Program-made: the position numbers and the translations under genes
Notes under the pieces: generated by a model
Databases searched by the model: none
Told to the model about the DNA's origin: nothing
What the model saw: the letters and a program-made list of their open reading frames with translations, nothing else
IMG/VR virus record: IMGVR_UViG_3300030060_005853
Location: 1-24,081 of that record
DNA length: 24,081 nucleotides
DNA from: a virus
Reading direction: 5' to 3' (one strand)
Shown here: positions 15,749 through 23,122 of the stretch, in pieces
Layout of the letters: each line of letters opens with the position of its first letter
How positions within the stretch are numbered: the stretch's first letter is position 1

Positions 15749-16098
15749 TGGCACTACCTGAACCAAACCGCAGTGGAATAGATTCAGTTGGTTATGGAGA
15801 CAGAGACTTCACACAAGAAGCGAAGGCTATCGGTGGGCAGATGGCTCGGTTCGAGGAACTGAGAACAACCTCCGCCGTTCAATTATCCCAAAGTGTTCAG
15901 GCTGCTATGAAGCAGTCTCTATCTTATCAAGATAGAGTAAAGTTCGACATTGGTCGAATGGGTGATCAGAATCTTAGAATCCTAAATGATGTTCTACAAG
16001 AACAGGTTCGCAAAAATACAGCGGTAACATCCGATTCTGCAAAGTTCCTACAAGACAGAACAATCTTCTTGACCAAACGTCTTCTCGATTGCAGGTGA
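15748..16098 (+). CDS. Tape-measure-like protein, N-terminal part (frame ends early)
   Basis: The frame starts MALPEPNRSGIDSVGYGD (AGGA eight bases upstream) and continues as helical sequence rich in Gln, Arg and Leu (LRILNDVLQEQVRKNTAV) to a TGA at 16096. Just before this stop the reading frame one base ahead opens (from 16073) and continues the same kind of helical protein for over 700 codons. The 116-residue piece is therefore most likely the N-terminus of one tape-measure-sized protein, about 825 residues with a +1 shift. It lies directly after the G/GT-like chaperone pair, where tape-measure genes normally lie. Either recoding or a one-base sequence error or mutation explains the break. 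Confidence 0.7.
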   Translation: MALPEPNRSGIDSVGYGDRDFTQEAKAIGGQMARFEELRTTSAVQLSQSVQAAMKQSLSYQDRVKFDIGRMGDQNLRILNDVLQEQVRKNTAVTSDSAKFLQDRTIFLTKRLLDCR

Positions 16099-16261
16099 AC
16101 TCAAGGACATTCGTAAATCTGCGAGAGGTCTTGCAGACACCGAACGTCAATCAATCGAAGAACTGGCGAAAGTCGGTAGTCAAGGTCTCGGTCAGGTTAG
16201 TCTCATCCGAGAGGCTTTCCAAAAGTCTCTACCAAAGGCATCAGATCTTGTTGAAGGTGCA

Positions 16262-18223
16262 TTGGGTGGAGGTTTCGTAGGTAAACTCGCAGGTAATGTG
16301 ATGCGAGTCCGACAGGAAAGAAAGCAAAGAAAAGCCTCTCTCGCAGGTGAACTAGAAGCAAGAAGAGACTTTGGTCCACAGGCTCCTCTTGACATGCAAC
16401 CGACCGATGGTGCAGGTGCGGGTGCCGCAGGCGCACAAGGTGTATTCCCGTTCATGAATGAGACCGAGGATACTCTCGGTAAGATCGCAGAGAATACCAA
16501 AGACTCCGCAAGGGCTTTGGAGAAATCTCTCAAGGGTAATGTTGAGGAGAAGAAAGAAGAAGGTCGAAGAGACGAAAGACTACTCGATGCACTCGAAAAC
16601 ATCGACGGTGGTGATAACGTAACCATTGAAGAACCCGGTAAAAAAGAAGGTGGTATCATGGGTATCATCAGCGGGGTTATGGGTGGTCTTTCAATACTTG
16701 GTACAGGTCTACGACTGATCAAGAATCCTAAACTCGCATTCCGATTCTTCCGAATGAAACTCTTCAAGAACGTGCTTGGTCCTCTCAAGAACGGACTCGG
16801 TGCAATCTTTGGTAAGGGTGGTATGCTTCGTGGATTGATCAGTGGACTCGGTGGATTCTTGAAATCCACGATGTCTGGTGTGGGTAGTTTCTTCTCCAGC
16901 GTGTCATCCTTCGTAAGTAAGGGTGTAGGGGCTGCGATAAATGGTGTTCGTGCCGCAGGTAAGGCTGTTGTCTCTGCGGTTGCTGGTGCCGGTGCTGGTG
17001 CTGGTGCAGCCGCAGGTGGAGCAGCCGCGAGTGGAGCCTCTGGTGCTACTCCAGATGCACCTTCCTCTTCCCCACCTAAGAAACAAGGTTTCTTTGGTCG
17101 GATGTTTAGCAAAGCGAAAAGCGCCGTCAAAGCAGTAGGATCTGGTATCGCAAAGGGAGCAAGTGCAGTCGGTGGTGCAGTTGTTTCAGGAGCGAAAGCA
17201 GTCGGTGGTGCAGTAGCATCTGGAGCAAAAGCAGTATACGGAGCGGGAAAAAGTGCTGTGCAGTTTGTTGGTAAAACAGCAAAGGCAGCCGCAGAACTTG
17301 CCAAGAATCCAAAAGGGTTCATGTCAAAGGTGGTAGCACCGAAAGCAGGTAAAGTACTCGGTACACTTGCAAAGAAAATTCCAATCATTGGTAGTGGTAT
17401 TGAAGCACTCATGGCTGGTGCTGACATCATGGCTATCAAAAACAATCCAGAAATGACCGTCAAGGAGAAGAAACAAGCGATTGGTGAACGGGTCGGATCG
17501 GCGTTAGGTGGTATCGTCGGTGCCGCAGGTGGTGGTGTAATTGGATCATTTATCCCTGTTCCAATTCTCGGTTCGATCCTCGGTGCAGTCCTCGGTGATA
17601 TGGCGGGTAGATATGTCGGTGGTGCAGTTGCAGGTGCAATCGGTGGTGAGAAGATCTATGACGCTCTTTCATTCATGCTCCCAGATGTAGGGGATCCTGA
17701 ACATGAACAGAACGCTGCCGCGGCAGAAGCACAAGCGATGGGTGCAGAGGGTCCAAGCGCCGGGACAGGTGTTGGATCTGCATCACCAAGAACTGGATCA
17801 AGTCGCTCCGCTCAAGCCGCACAGTCCAAAGCAAAGATGAGAGCGAAGCAAGATCTTGCTAGAAAACTAGGTATGGATCCAAATAGTATGGACGCTATAG
17901 GTGGTATGTCCGCAGAAATCACCAGCGTTGAAGGTGAAGGTAAGAACGCAGTTTACAAAGCCGAAGCAAAGATTCGAGGAAAGCCTACTGGTCTACCCCC
18001 GAGAACTCAAGCACAAGCAGATTACATCGGGGCAGGATCCGCAGAGAACAGAGGTATGGAAACTGCGATGGCATCAGCAGGCGCCACGGAAGTATCAAAC
18101 GCGGTCCAGTCGAACTCTGCGGTTACAAACAACCAATTCATGGGTGGATCGCTTAGGTCAAGAAACACTCATGATACTCTAGAGCGTGTCGCCCAAGATA
18201 GACAGGCTTATGGATTTGCATAA
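16262..18223 (+). CDS. Tape-measure-like / tail-core protein, main part
   Basis: The frame is open from 16073. The first canonical start is a TTG at 16262 with no clear SD, so independent initiation is doubtful and continuation from the 15748 ORF is more likely. Early sequence (ELKDIRKSARGLADTERQ; RVRQERKQRKASLAGELEA) is helical and charged. The middle is Gly/Ala-rich with 11-residue repeats. A strongly hydrophobic glycine-zipper stretch (IPVPILGSILGAVLGDMAGR, DNA about 17540-17650) could insert in a membrane. The C-terminus is Gln/Ser/Asn-rich. T4 gp29 (590 residues) plays this role, setting tail length and leaving through the needle into the host envelope. The gp29 equivalence is inferred from position and composition. 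Confidence 0.72.
   Translation: MGGGFVGKLAGNVMRVRQERKQRKASLAGELEARRDFGPQAPLDMQPTDGAGAGAAGAQGVFPFMNETEDTLGKIAENTKDSARALEKSLKGNVEEKKEEGRRDERLLDALENIDGGDNVTIEEPGKKEGGIMGIISGVMGGLSILGTGLRLIKNPKLAFRFFRMKLFKNVLGPLKNGLGAIFGKGGMLRGLISGLGGFLKSTMSGVGSFFSSVSSFVSKGVGAAINGVRAAGKAVVSAVAGAGAGAGAAAGGAAASGASGATPDAPSSSPPKKQGFFGRMFSKAKSAVKAVGSGIAKGASAVGGAVVSGAKAVGGAVASGAKAVYGAGKSAVQFVGKTAKAAAELAKNPKGFMSKVVAPKAGKVLGTLAKKIPIIGSGIEALMAGADIMAIKNNPEMTVKEKKQAIGERVGSALGGIVGAAGGGVIGSFIPVPILGSILGAVLGDMAGRYVGGAVAGAIGGEKIYDALSFMLPDVGDPEHEQNAAAAEAQAMGAEGPSAGTGVGSASPRTGSSRSAQAAQSKAKMRAKQDLARKLGMDPNSMDAIGGMSAEITSVEGEGKNAVYKAEAKIRGKPTGLPPRTQAQADYIGAGSAENRGMETAMASAGATEVSNAVQSNSAVTNNQFMGGSLRSRNTHDTLERVAQDRQAYGFA
17165..17240 (+). 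repeat. 33-bp in-frame repeats (11-residue Ala/Gly unit) in tape-measure gene
   Basis: The 17-base string GCAGTCGGTGGTGCAGT occurs at 17165 and again at 17198, exactly 33 bases apart. A third degenerate copy follows. The encoded units are AVGGAVVSGAK, AVGGAVASGAK and AVYGAGKSAVQ. Eleven-residue periodicity suits a coiled-coil or extended helix in a tape-measure-like protein. Confidence 0.7.
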
Positions 18224-18227
18224 GAAA

Positions 18228-18253
18228 CAGGGGGCTCCCGAAGGAACCCCCTG
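18228..18253. terminator. Bidirectional terminator hairpin between convergent genes
   Basis: Between the tape-measure stop (18223) and the gp32 stop (18279) there is an 11-bp stem with a four-base loop. On the minus strand the loop is TTCG closed by C-G, the stable UUCG tetraloop, and the stem holds a G-T wobble where the plus strand has a C-A mismatch. It fits better as the gp32 terminator. No long T run follows on either strand. Confidence 0.7.
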
Positions 18254-18278
18254 CCACATCATGCTGAAGGGAACTCAA

Positions 18279-19199
18279 TCAACCTTCATTCGCAAGTCTC
18301 TCAAAATATGAGAGTGCATCATCAGAGTCACCTGCATTGGTTTTCTCTGCGGCTGTGGACGATGTGGAATCCACAGACTTGTCAGGAGAAACAGATCCTA
18401 CTTGTCGGTCAACGAGTGCTTCCGCCTCAGCGAGATCTTCGGCACTAGACTTTGACCCACTTCCACCATGAAGAACCGTCTCAAGACGAGCCTTCAATTC
18501 ATCATAACTCTTGAAGTTCGACGGATCAGTGAACTCCTTGAGAGGATACTGATTCTTCCACAGTTCCTCCAACTTGTCATCATCACCACCGTGAAGTTGA
18601 GATGCTGACTCAAACTCTGACTTATCATAATTGATAAATCCTGCAACCTTACGAACCTTCAACTTGAAGTTCGCACCCTCCCAGAAGTCGAAAGGATTGA
18701 CGGGGGACTCATCCTCAAATTCAGGATTCATCGCCTCGTTGATCTTATCGAAGATCTTCTTACCATACTTGTAGAGGAAGACCTTACCTTCGTTCTGAGG
18801 GTTTGTTGGATCGGACACAACAAGAATGTTGGAGATGTAAGACAACTTACGCTTACGCTGTCTTGCAATATCCTTGTCTGATTCCAGTCCACTGTTCCAG
18901 AGATCATTGTTGACCTCACAAAGTGGACACTTTCCACCGATAGTGGTAGGACAGTTCTCAATGAACCAACCACCCTTACCTTGGAATCCGTGTGAGAACA
19001 GGCGTGACCACGGAACGTCTTCACCTTCCACGGGTGGAAGGAAGCGAATCACTGCATACCCGTTACTTGACTTGTCCAGTTCTGGACGCCAGAAGCGATC
19101 ATCCTTGTAGGATTCGGAACCCTTTGAAATTTTGTTGAGTTCCTCAGACAGTCGCTCCAGATTGCTGCCTGACTTACGCTTTAGATCTTGAAATCCCAT
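18279..19199 (-). CDS. 32: Single-stranded DNA-binding protein gp32
   Basis: 306 residues, close to T4 gp32 (301). An N-terminal basic region (MGFQDLKRKSG) for cooperative binding is followed by the OB-fold core GYAVIRFLPPVEGEDVPWSR. A zinc site H70-X12-C83-X7-C91-X2-C94 lies in SHGFQGKGG...CPTTIGGKCPLC; T4 has the same order with a slightly longer middle spacing. The tail (SPDKSVDSTSSTAAEK...GDSDDALSYF) is Ser/Asp-rich, as expected for the partner-binding acidic C-terminus. gp32 coats ssDNA during replication and recombination and contacts the gp59 loader. The ATG at 19199 has AAGGAG six bases upstream. A strong promoter lies at 19256-19284, and gp59 and gp33 are upstream on the same strand. 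Confidence 0.96.
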   Translation of the reverse strand: MGFQDLKRKSGSNLERLSEELNKISKGSESYKDDRFWRPELDKSSNGYAVIRFLPPVEGEDVPWSRLFSHGFQGKGGWFIENCPTTIGGKCPLCEVNNDLWNSGLESDKDIARQRKRKLSYISNILVVSDPTNPQNEGKVFLYKYGKKIFDKINEAMNPEFEDESPVNPFDFWEGANFKLKVRKVAGFINYDKSEFESASQLHGGDDDKLEELWKNQYPLKEFTDPSNFKSYDELKARLETVLHGGSGSKSSAEDLAEAEALVDRQVGSVSPDKSVDSTSSTAAEKTNAGDSDDALSYFERLANEG

Positions 19200-19255
19200 A
19201 TTAGTATCTCCTTGTGTTCGGGGTTTTCGGAATGTTCGTCGTATACGTTGTGTAC

Positions 19256-19284
19256 ATTATGTATGCGAACGACACTATTGTCAA
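19256..19284 (-). promoter_or_regulatory. Sigma70-type promoter of gp32
   Basis: On the minus strand a perfect -35 TTGACA (19284-19279) is separated by 17 bases from a -10 CATAAT (19261-19256). The gp59 stop codon lies inside the -35 box. The leader of about 50 bases ends in AAGGAG before the gp32 ATG. The -10 also contains ATACATA, the late-type box seen elsewhere, so the promoter may act early and late. An imperfect inverted repeat (TCGCATAC / GTATACGA) flanks the -10 and could be an operator. Confidence 0.7.
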
Positions 19285-19901
19285 GAATAAAGTCCATTTT
19301 TTCTCGCTACCCTCATTGTGATCTCTCTGTATTTGGCTAGATCGCCTTTTGGTAGGAAGGGTGCGTACTTTTCACATTTGAATCTCATTTCATTCCACAT
19401 TATATCATCACCCATCTCTTTGTCAAACAAATCAAAGAAAGAAAGTAGTTTATTCATGAGGATAAACGTCTCGATAGTGATAGTTCGTTGTAGAAGAAGC
19501 CGCATGATCAATGGATGTCTGCCATCTCTAAACTTGAAGATGTCATCGAAGGACATGTGATTCAAATCAGCCTCATTGAAGATGCGAGTACAATCGTCAG
19601 AGTATACATTACTGAGAGACTGAAAGCGCCGTTTCCATGCCGTGAAAACATCCTCTGCGTCAGAGTCGAGAACTTCACCAACCCAAACATCATTACGCTC
19701 CACGAAGTTGGCAACTAGAAAACCCACGCAGTCTTTGGGGTGGTTCTTTGCGAGTTTATCGAAGAAGTGCCGATCCTTGCGATTCATGAACGAAGATGAT
19801 TTCACACTCGTCTTACCATTGAACTTGAAGAAGTCGTAGGTGGGTTTGGTGAAATGCAACTTGAGGGCGATGTATGTCTTGTATACATCGAATCCGTTCA
19901 C
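19281..19901 (-). CDS. 59: Helicase loader gp59
   Basis: 206 residues from a GTG at 19901, near T4 gp59 (217). The start NGFDVYKTYIALKLHFTK followed by YDFFKFNGKT is the gp59 family signature. Later blocks HFFDKLAKNHPKDCVGFLVANFV and HPLIMRLLLQRTITIETFIL are also typical. gp59 loads the gp41 helicase on gp32-coated DNA at forks and recombination intermediates. The GTG overlaps the gp33 TGA (GTGA), with GGGGGAAG upstream, so it is coupled to gp33. The longer frame to 20024 runs through gp33 and is rejected. The clustering gp33-gp59-gp32 fits early expression before late transcription. Confidence 0.93.
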   Translation of the reverse strand: MNGFDVYKTYIALKLHFTKPTYDFFKFNGKTSVKSSSFMNRKDRHFFDKLAKNHPKDCVGFLVANFVERNDVWVGEVLDSDAEDVFTAWKRRFQSLSNVYSDDCTRIFNEADLNHMSFDDIFKFRDGRHPLIMRLLLQRTITIETFILMNKLLSFFDLFDKEMGDDIMWNEMRFKCEKYAPFLPKGDLAKYREITMRVARKNGLYS

Positions 19902-20122
19902 AACGGCAAACTTCCCCCTTTGGGAAGTAGATTGTAGTCTCTTCCCTCGGATTGGATCTTTTCTAGAATCGGCTGTGTAAGTAACTTCGCACCGACCTCC
20001 GGTTCCATGTTCTCTGTTTCGCATACTTCTAGCACCGCCTCGATATAACCGCCTCCGTTGTTGCGGACGAATTCCTCAACTTTTGCGGAGAACTTTTGTT
20101 TGTCATCATACTTGAAAGTCAT
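19898..20122 (-). CDS. 33: Late transcription co-activator gp33
   Basis: A 74-residue helical, acidic protein with the family pattern KFSAKVEEFVRN, YIEAVLEVCETENMEPEVGA and KLLTQPILEKIQ...YNLLPKGGSLPL. Cyanophage gp33 proteins end in similar NLLPK...LPI/L sequence, as I recall. In T4, gp33 binds the RNA-polymerase beta-flap and bridges to the sliding clamp for late promoters. Its presence predicts T4-type late promoters in this genome, consistent with the TATACATA boxes. A sigma70-like promoter lies only six bases upstream of the ATG, and the nearest SD (AAGGA) is 13 bases away. The product may be made from a nearly leaderless message. Confidence 0.85.
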   Translation of the reverse strand: MTFKYDDKQKFSAKVEEFVRNNGGGYIEAVLEVCETENMEPEVGAKLLTQPILEKIQSEGRDYNLLPKGGSLPL

Positions 20123-20128
20123 AGTAGA

Positions 20129-20156
20129 AGTATAATCCTTTTCGAGCGAGAGTCAA
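20129..20156 (-). promoter_or_regulatory. Sigma70-type promoter for gp33-gp59
   Basis: Minus-strand TTGACT (20156-20151), 16-base spacer, TATACT (20134-20129). The -10 ends six bases from the gp33 ATG, which would place the transcript start at or near the ATG itself. Either the message is leaderless or the true start lies further upstream. Sequence is good; function uncertain. Confidence 0.5.
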
Positions 20157-20161
20157 GTGGT

Positions 20162-20179
20162 TATACATACTTATACATA
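20162..20179 (+). promoter_or_regulatory. Tandem T4-type late promoter boxes (TATACATA x2)
   Basis: TATACATA occurs at 20162-20169 and 20172-20179, exactly ten bases apart. It differs from the T4 late box TATAAATA at one position. About 12 bases after the second box is AAGGAGA (20192-20198), then the GTG at 20204. No -35 element is obvious, as expected for gp55-type late promoters. The use of two phased boxes is unusual. Confidence 0.6.
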
Positions 20180-20203
20180 GAAAGTTCATTCAAGGAGACT
20201 TCC

Positions 20204-21223
20204 GTGGCTCAAGACCCTAATATTTCTGTACCAGTTGGAACTTCAACTAGCATCAAGACCATCACCGAGAATCAAGCAACTGGTGTTAGTTTTGACTCTA
20301 GTGGTGGTGGCACACAACACATTCAAGTTATCGCCGTTGGTGTTCATGATGGATCAGGCAAAACGCTTGATATTGTTACACAAGCACAACCCCTACCAGT
20401 AACCTTCCCCACTGGTGCATCAGAGGCATATGATAGAATCAAAGAACTCTCAGATGGTTTGTCGCTGGCTCCCTCTAGTGGTGTCACTGCATTCCGAGTG
20501 AAGATCGACTCAAGTGATCCACTAACCTTCACAGGTGAAATTGCATATACTGGTATCACTACAAACTACACATATCGACAGATGTTTGTGTATGGTGTTC
20601 CCGGTGCTACCGCAATCGCAGTTGGAGGTTCACTCGGTGCTGTTGCGGTCGGAGTCACGGGTCAAGTTGCCATCGTCAATGGCGCAACTAAATTCTCCGT
20701 ACAGGGTGTTTCATATGATGGATACGTTGGTGTAACTGGTAATGTTACAGCAATCGGTACTGGAACTGGTATTCCTATTAGAATTGGTGGAACCGGAGGA
20801 TCCGGTCATGTTGGAGTAACAGGTGAAGTTACCGTCAAGGGTGTAGCGACTAATGTAGCAATCCCAGTCACGGGTGGTGTGTTTGCATATGGAGGAGGTC
20901 AAGGAACCACTGCGATGCCAGTCCTTGCAACACCTCCTGATGGGGGCGGTATTACCTCTGGTATCACAACAGGAAATCTCCAAACCCCCAGAGGGTTTGC
21001 GTCACACGGTCTCTCATCTGGTATTCGTATTATTGCGAAATCTATTGGGTCCGGTGGTGGTTCATACTGCTATGTCGGTTACGGTCCAACCGCACCCGGA
21101 AGTACGGCAGAGATGTTCCCACTTAGAGAGATGGAATCTATCTTTGTAGAAATCGATAACATGAACAAAGTTTCGATTGCATCGGATAATACAAGCGTTT
21201 CGATCTCATACCTCGGATCCTAA
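20204..21223 (+). CDS. Beta-rich virion decoration/adhesin-like protein (339 aa)
   Basis: The GTG start at 20204 has AAGGAGA five bases upstream, giving MAQDPNISVPVG; the longer frame back to 20096 lacks an SD and runs through the promoter and the gp33 start. The chain is Gly/Val/Thr-rich with short repeating strands, YVGVTGNVTAIG, HVGVTGEVTVKG and AIPVTGGVFAYG, about 30 residues apart. This suggests a repetitive beta fold. The end has SGIRIIAKSIGSGGGSYCYVG and SIFVEIDNMNKVSI. No signal peptide or catalytic motif appears. It is followed after one base by a DNRLRE-like gene and lies behind late boxes. I infer a structural role, perhaps capsid or tail decoration. Family not recognised. Confidence 0.65.
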   Translation: MAQDPNISVPVGTSTSIKTITENQATGVSFDSSGGGTQHIQVIAVGVHDGSGKTLDIVTQAQPLPVTFPTGASEAYDRIKELSDGLSLAPSSGVTAFRVKIDSSDPLTFTGEIAYTGITTNYTYRQMFVYGVPGATAIAVGGSLGAVAVGVTGQVAIVNGATKFSVQGVSYDGYVGVTGNVTAIGTGTGIPIRIGGTGGSGHVGVTGEVTVKGVATNVAIPVTGGVFAYGGGQGTTAMPVLATPPDGGGITSGITTGNLQTPRGFASHGLSSGIRIIAKSIGSGGGSYCYVGYGPTAPGSTAEMFPLREMESIFVEIDNMNKVSIASDNTSVSISYLGS

Positions 21224-21224
21224 T

Positions 21225-22430
21225 ATGGCAAGAACATCTCTCCATAAGTCACTCAAGCAGTTGCTTCATGGGAACGAAGGAAGTTCCGGTGCCGCATCGG
21301 ATATATCTAATTCAGATGTTCTGATTGCAACAGCAGATACTTGTATCAATAGAGAAAATCCAAATAGAGACATATCGTCTCAAGAGAACATCGTTGTAGG
21401 TTATGATTTTGATGGGACATATGACAATCTAATCAAGCGGGGATTTACTCAGGGATATTGGACATTACCTCCATTCCTTACCCCTGCAAACCTTGTAGAT
21501 GATGCCGGTGCTAGAAATGCGTATCTCTCAAGAGCATTGTTTGAATTTGACATCAAAGACAGTGATGCGTTTGATGGAGGAATCAACCATGCATTCCTAT
21601 CTCTTACTTTCTCGTCCCACAAACCACTTGCCCGTGTAGAGGGGATTACTCTAGATTTCCATTCATTCTATTGTGCTTCAAGTTTCACAGGCGGTGCCAA
21701 TACAGGCGGTGCAACATGTGGAAATATCACACTCTGGGATGGAAGTGCAACATGGTATGAATGGAAGTATACGGGTGCATGTGAATTCGATACGGGAGTG
21801 GGTGATGGTTTGAGTGGTGATGATGACCCCGACACAAATGGAGCAGGCGCACAAGATTTTGCTGGTGTTATCGATGATAACATCGGTGTTGCACCACCCG
21901 GAAACGCCATAGCAGGATTCACAGGAAACATCTGGTCACATCAAGGACTCGGTGCGTCAGGTGGTCTAGGACAAGTAGTTCTTCAAGCGGGAACTGACGG
22001 GAGTGTCATTGCGTCTGGAAAATTCCTAGACTTTTCTCAGGGTGATTTGGATAGTGGTCACTACGATACCGGGCTGAAAACAACGGGTTTAGTTGCAGAT
22101 AACTTCGGAATTTATCCAAGCGTATATCTAACCAACCGAGAGATAACATCAAACAAAAAATTGATACTTGATGTCACGGAAGCAGTGAAATTTGCGGTGC
22201 GACAAAATAAAGGTGTAATGAGGATCATGGTCAATGTGAGACATGATTTCATATACAATCGTGGTGAACAACCATCAGGTAGATCAAAAGACAGGGCGTT
22301 CGTTGGTTTTCACTCAAGAGAAACAAGAAGTGAACAAGGGCAACTACCACTTGACGCAACTTCCTCTAAAGTTACAGATCAATCAGTTCCTAAGTTTGCC
22401 CCGCACTTGATAATCAACTATGGGTCTTGA
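21225..22430 (+). CDS. DNRLRE/carbohydrate-binding-like virion protein (401 aa)
   Basis: The ATG lies one base after the preceding stop, giving MARTSLHKSLKQLL. The sequence ADTCINRENPNRDISSQENIVVG, later YLSRALFEFDI, and the ending PKFAPHLIINYGS form the pattern of DNRLRE-type beta-sandwich domains (ADTxIxxxxPxxNyGxxxxlxVG...RaLlrFDl...aPhLxi.Y). These are found in extracellular carbohydrate-active proteins. A large insertion (CGNITLWDGSATWYEWKY; Gly-rich loop) sits between. I infer a late virion protein that binds host glycans, possibly with the 339-residue protein upstream. The stop lies 13 bases into the convergent minus gene, so the two genes overlap tail to tail. The DNRLRE call is from memory of the family pattern. 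Confidence 0.65.
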   Translation: MARTSLHKSLKQLLHGNEGSSGAASDISNSDVLIATADTCINRENPNRDISSQENIVVGYDFDGTYDNLIKRGFTQGYWTLPPFLTPANLVDDAGARNAYLSRALFEFDIKDSDAFDGGINHAFLSLTFSSHKPLARVEGITLDFHSFYCASSFTGGANTGGATCGNITLWDGSATWYEWKYTGACEFDTGVGDGLSGDDDPDTNGAGAQDFAGVIDDNIGVAPPGNAIAGFTGNIWSHQGLGASGGLGQVVLQAGTDGSVIASGKFLDFSQGDLDSGHYDTGLKTTGLVADNFGIYPSVYLTNREITSNKKLILDVTEAVKFAVRQNKGVMRIMVNVRHDFIYNRGEQPSGRSKDRAFVGFHSRETRSEQGQLPLDATSSKVTDQSVPKFAPHLIINYGS

Positions 22431-23122
22431 TTTTTTTGCTTGTTACGAGCCTCGATCAATTCCTTGCGTCTCTTTTCACAAGAGGCGCATTTTGGTTTTG
22501 CGTCCTCGACGATTGGTGAATCAGTGGGTTTAGGTTCTACAACTTCTTCCCAAATTTCTTTCCGTTTGCGTTCCAATGCTGCCCGAACATGATCGGGGAT
22601 AGTTTCACCCTGCGTATGGTAGTAGTTTGTCACATCCGTCACGATCTGAGTAAACTTCTTCTTCGCCTCACATGGTTTACAACCTTCCTCCTTCTTTTCC
22701 TCTTTCTTCTCTTCTTGAAGATTAGGATGGACAGGCTTGACTTTGTTTGGGTCGATGTTCTTTATACTGAGAGTTAGTTCGATGGTCTTCTTTCTTTCAT
22801 CATCACCCTCAGACCATTCCATATAATCACTGAATCCCGGCATCTTACGAGGACAACTAAGGTAAGGGTGATCCAACTTACCGTATTCGCGTTCGTCTGT
22901 GTTCAACCAAGTTGCACGGCGATCTCCACAACCGCACTCACCACAATAGAACTTACCGGCTTGTTCCTGACTCGGCATAAGACCGGGACATACAGGAACT
23001 TCTTTCCCGTCACCGAAACAGGAAAGGAGTCGAATGTCTTTTGTGGTTACGTCTGTTTTTTTGTTACCTAGACCTTTAGACCACTTCGCCTTTAGGTAAC
23101 TCCCGATCATGCTCAAATTCAT
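22418..23122 (-). CDS. Cysteine-cluster (zinc-site) protein of unknown function (234 aa)
   Basis: I take the ATG at 23122 because AAGGAAG lies nine bases upstream. It overlaps the exonuclease gene by 47 bases; an ATG at 23110 is possible but has no SD. Cys35, Cys45, C60-X2-C63-X-C65 and C90 could form one or two zinc sites in the first 100 residues (FYCGECGCGDRRATWL; YLSCPRKMPG). A Lys/Glu-rich linker contains C148-X2-C151, and a C-terminal charged helix contains C212-X2-C215 (CASCEKRRKELIEARN). No enzyme motif is seen. Coupling to an MGME1-like exonuclease suggests a DNA-related accessory role. Unrecognised otherwise. Confidence 0.7.
   Translation of the reverse strand: MNLSMIGSYLKAKWSKGLGNKKTDVTTKDIRLLSCFGDGKEVPVCPGLMPSQEQAGKFYCGECGCGDRRATWLNTDEREYGKLDHPYLSCPRKMPGFSDYMEWSEGDDERKKTIELTLSIKNIDPNKVKPVHPNLQEEKKEEKKEEGCKPCEAKKKFTQIVTDVTNYYHTQGETIPDHVRAALERKRKEIWEEVVEPKPTDSPIVEDAKPKCASCEKRRKELIEARNKQKNQDP

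Noticed and set aside
16192-17463. Long minus-strand ORF (423 codons) opposite the tape-measure gene
   Set aside because: It is Pro/Ala/Ser low-complexity, the mirror of Gly/Ala codons on the plus strand, with no SD and no domain pattern.
19902-20024. 41-codon upstream extension of gp59
   Set aside because: It runs antigenically unrelated sequence through gp33; the GTG overlapping the gp33 stop gives the expected start and length.
20096-20203. 36-codon N-terminal extension of the 339-residue protein
   Set aside because: It lies over the late boxes and the gp33 start; the GTG at 20204 has a perfect SD.
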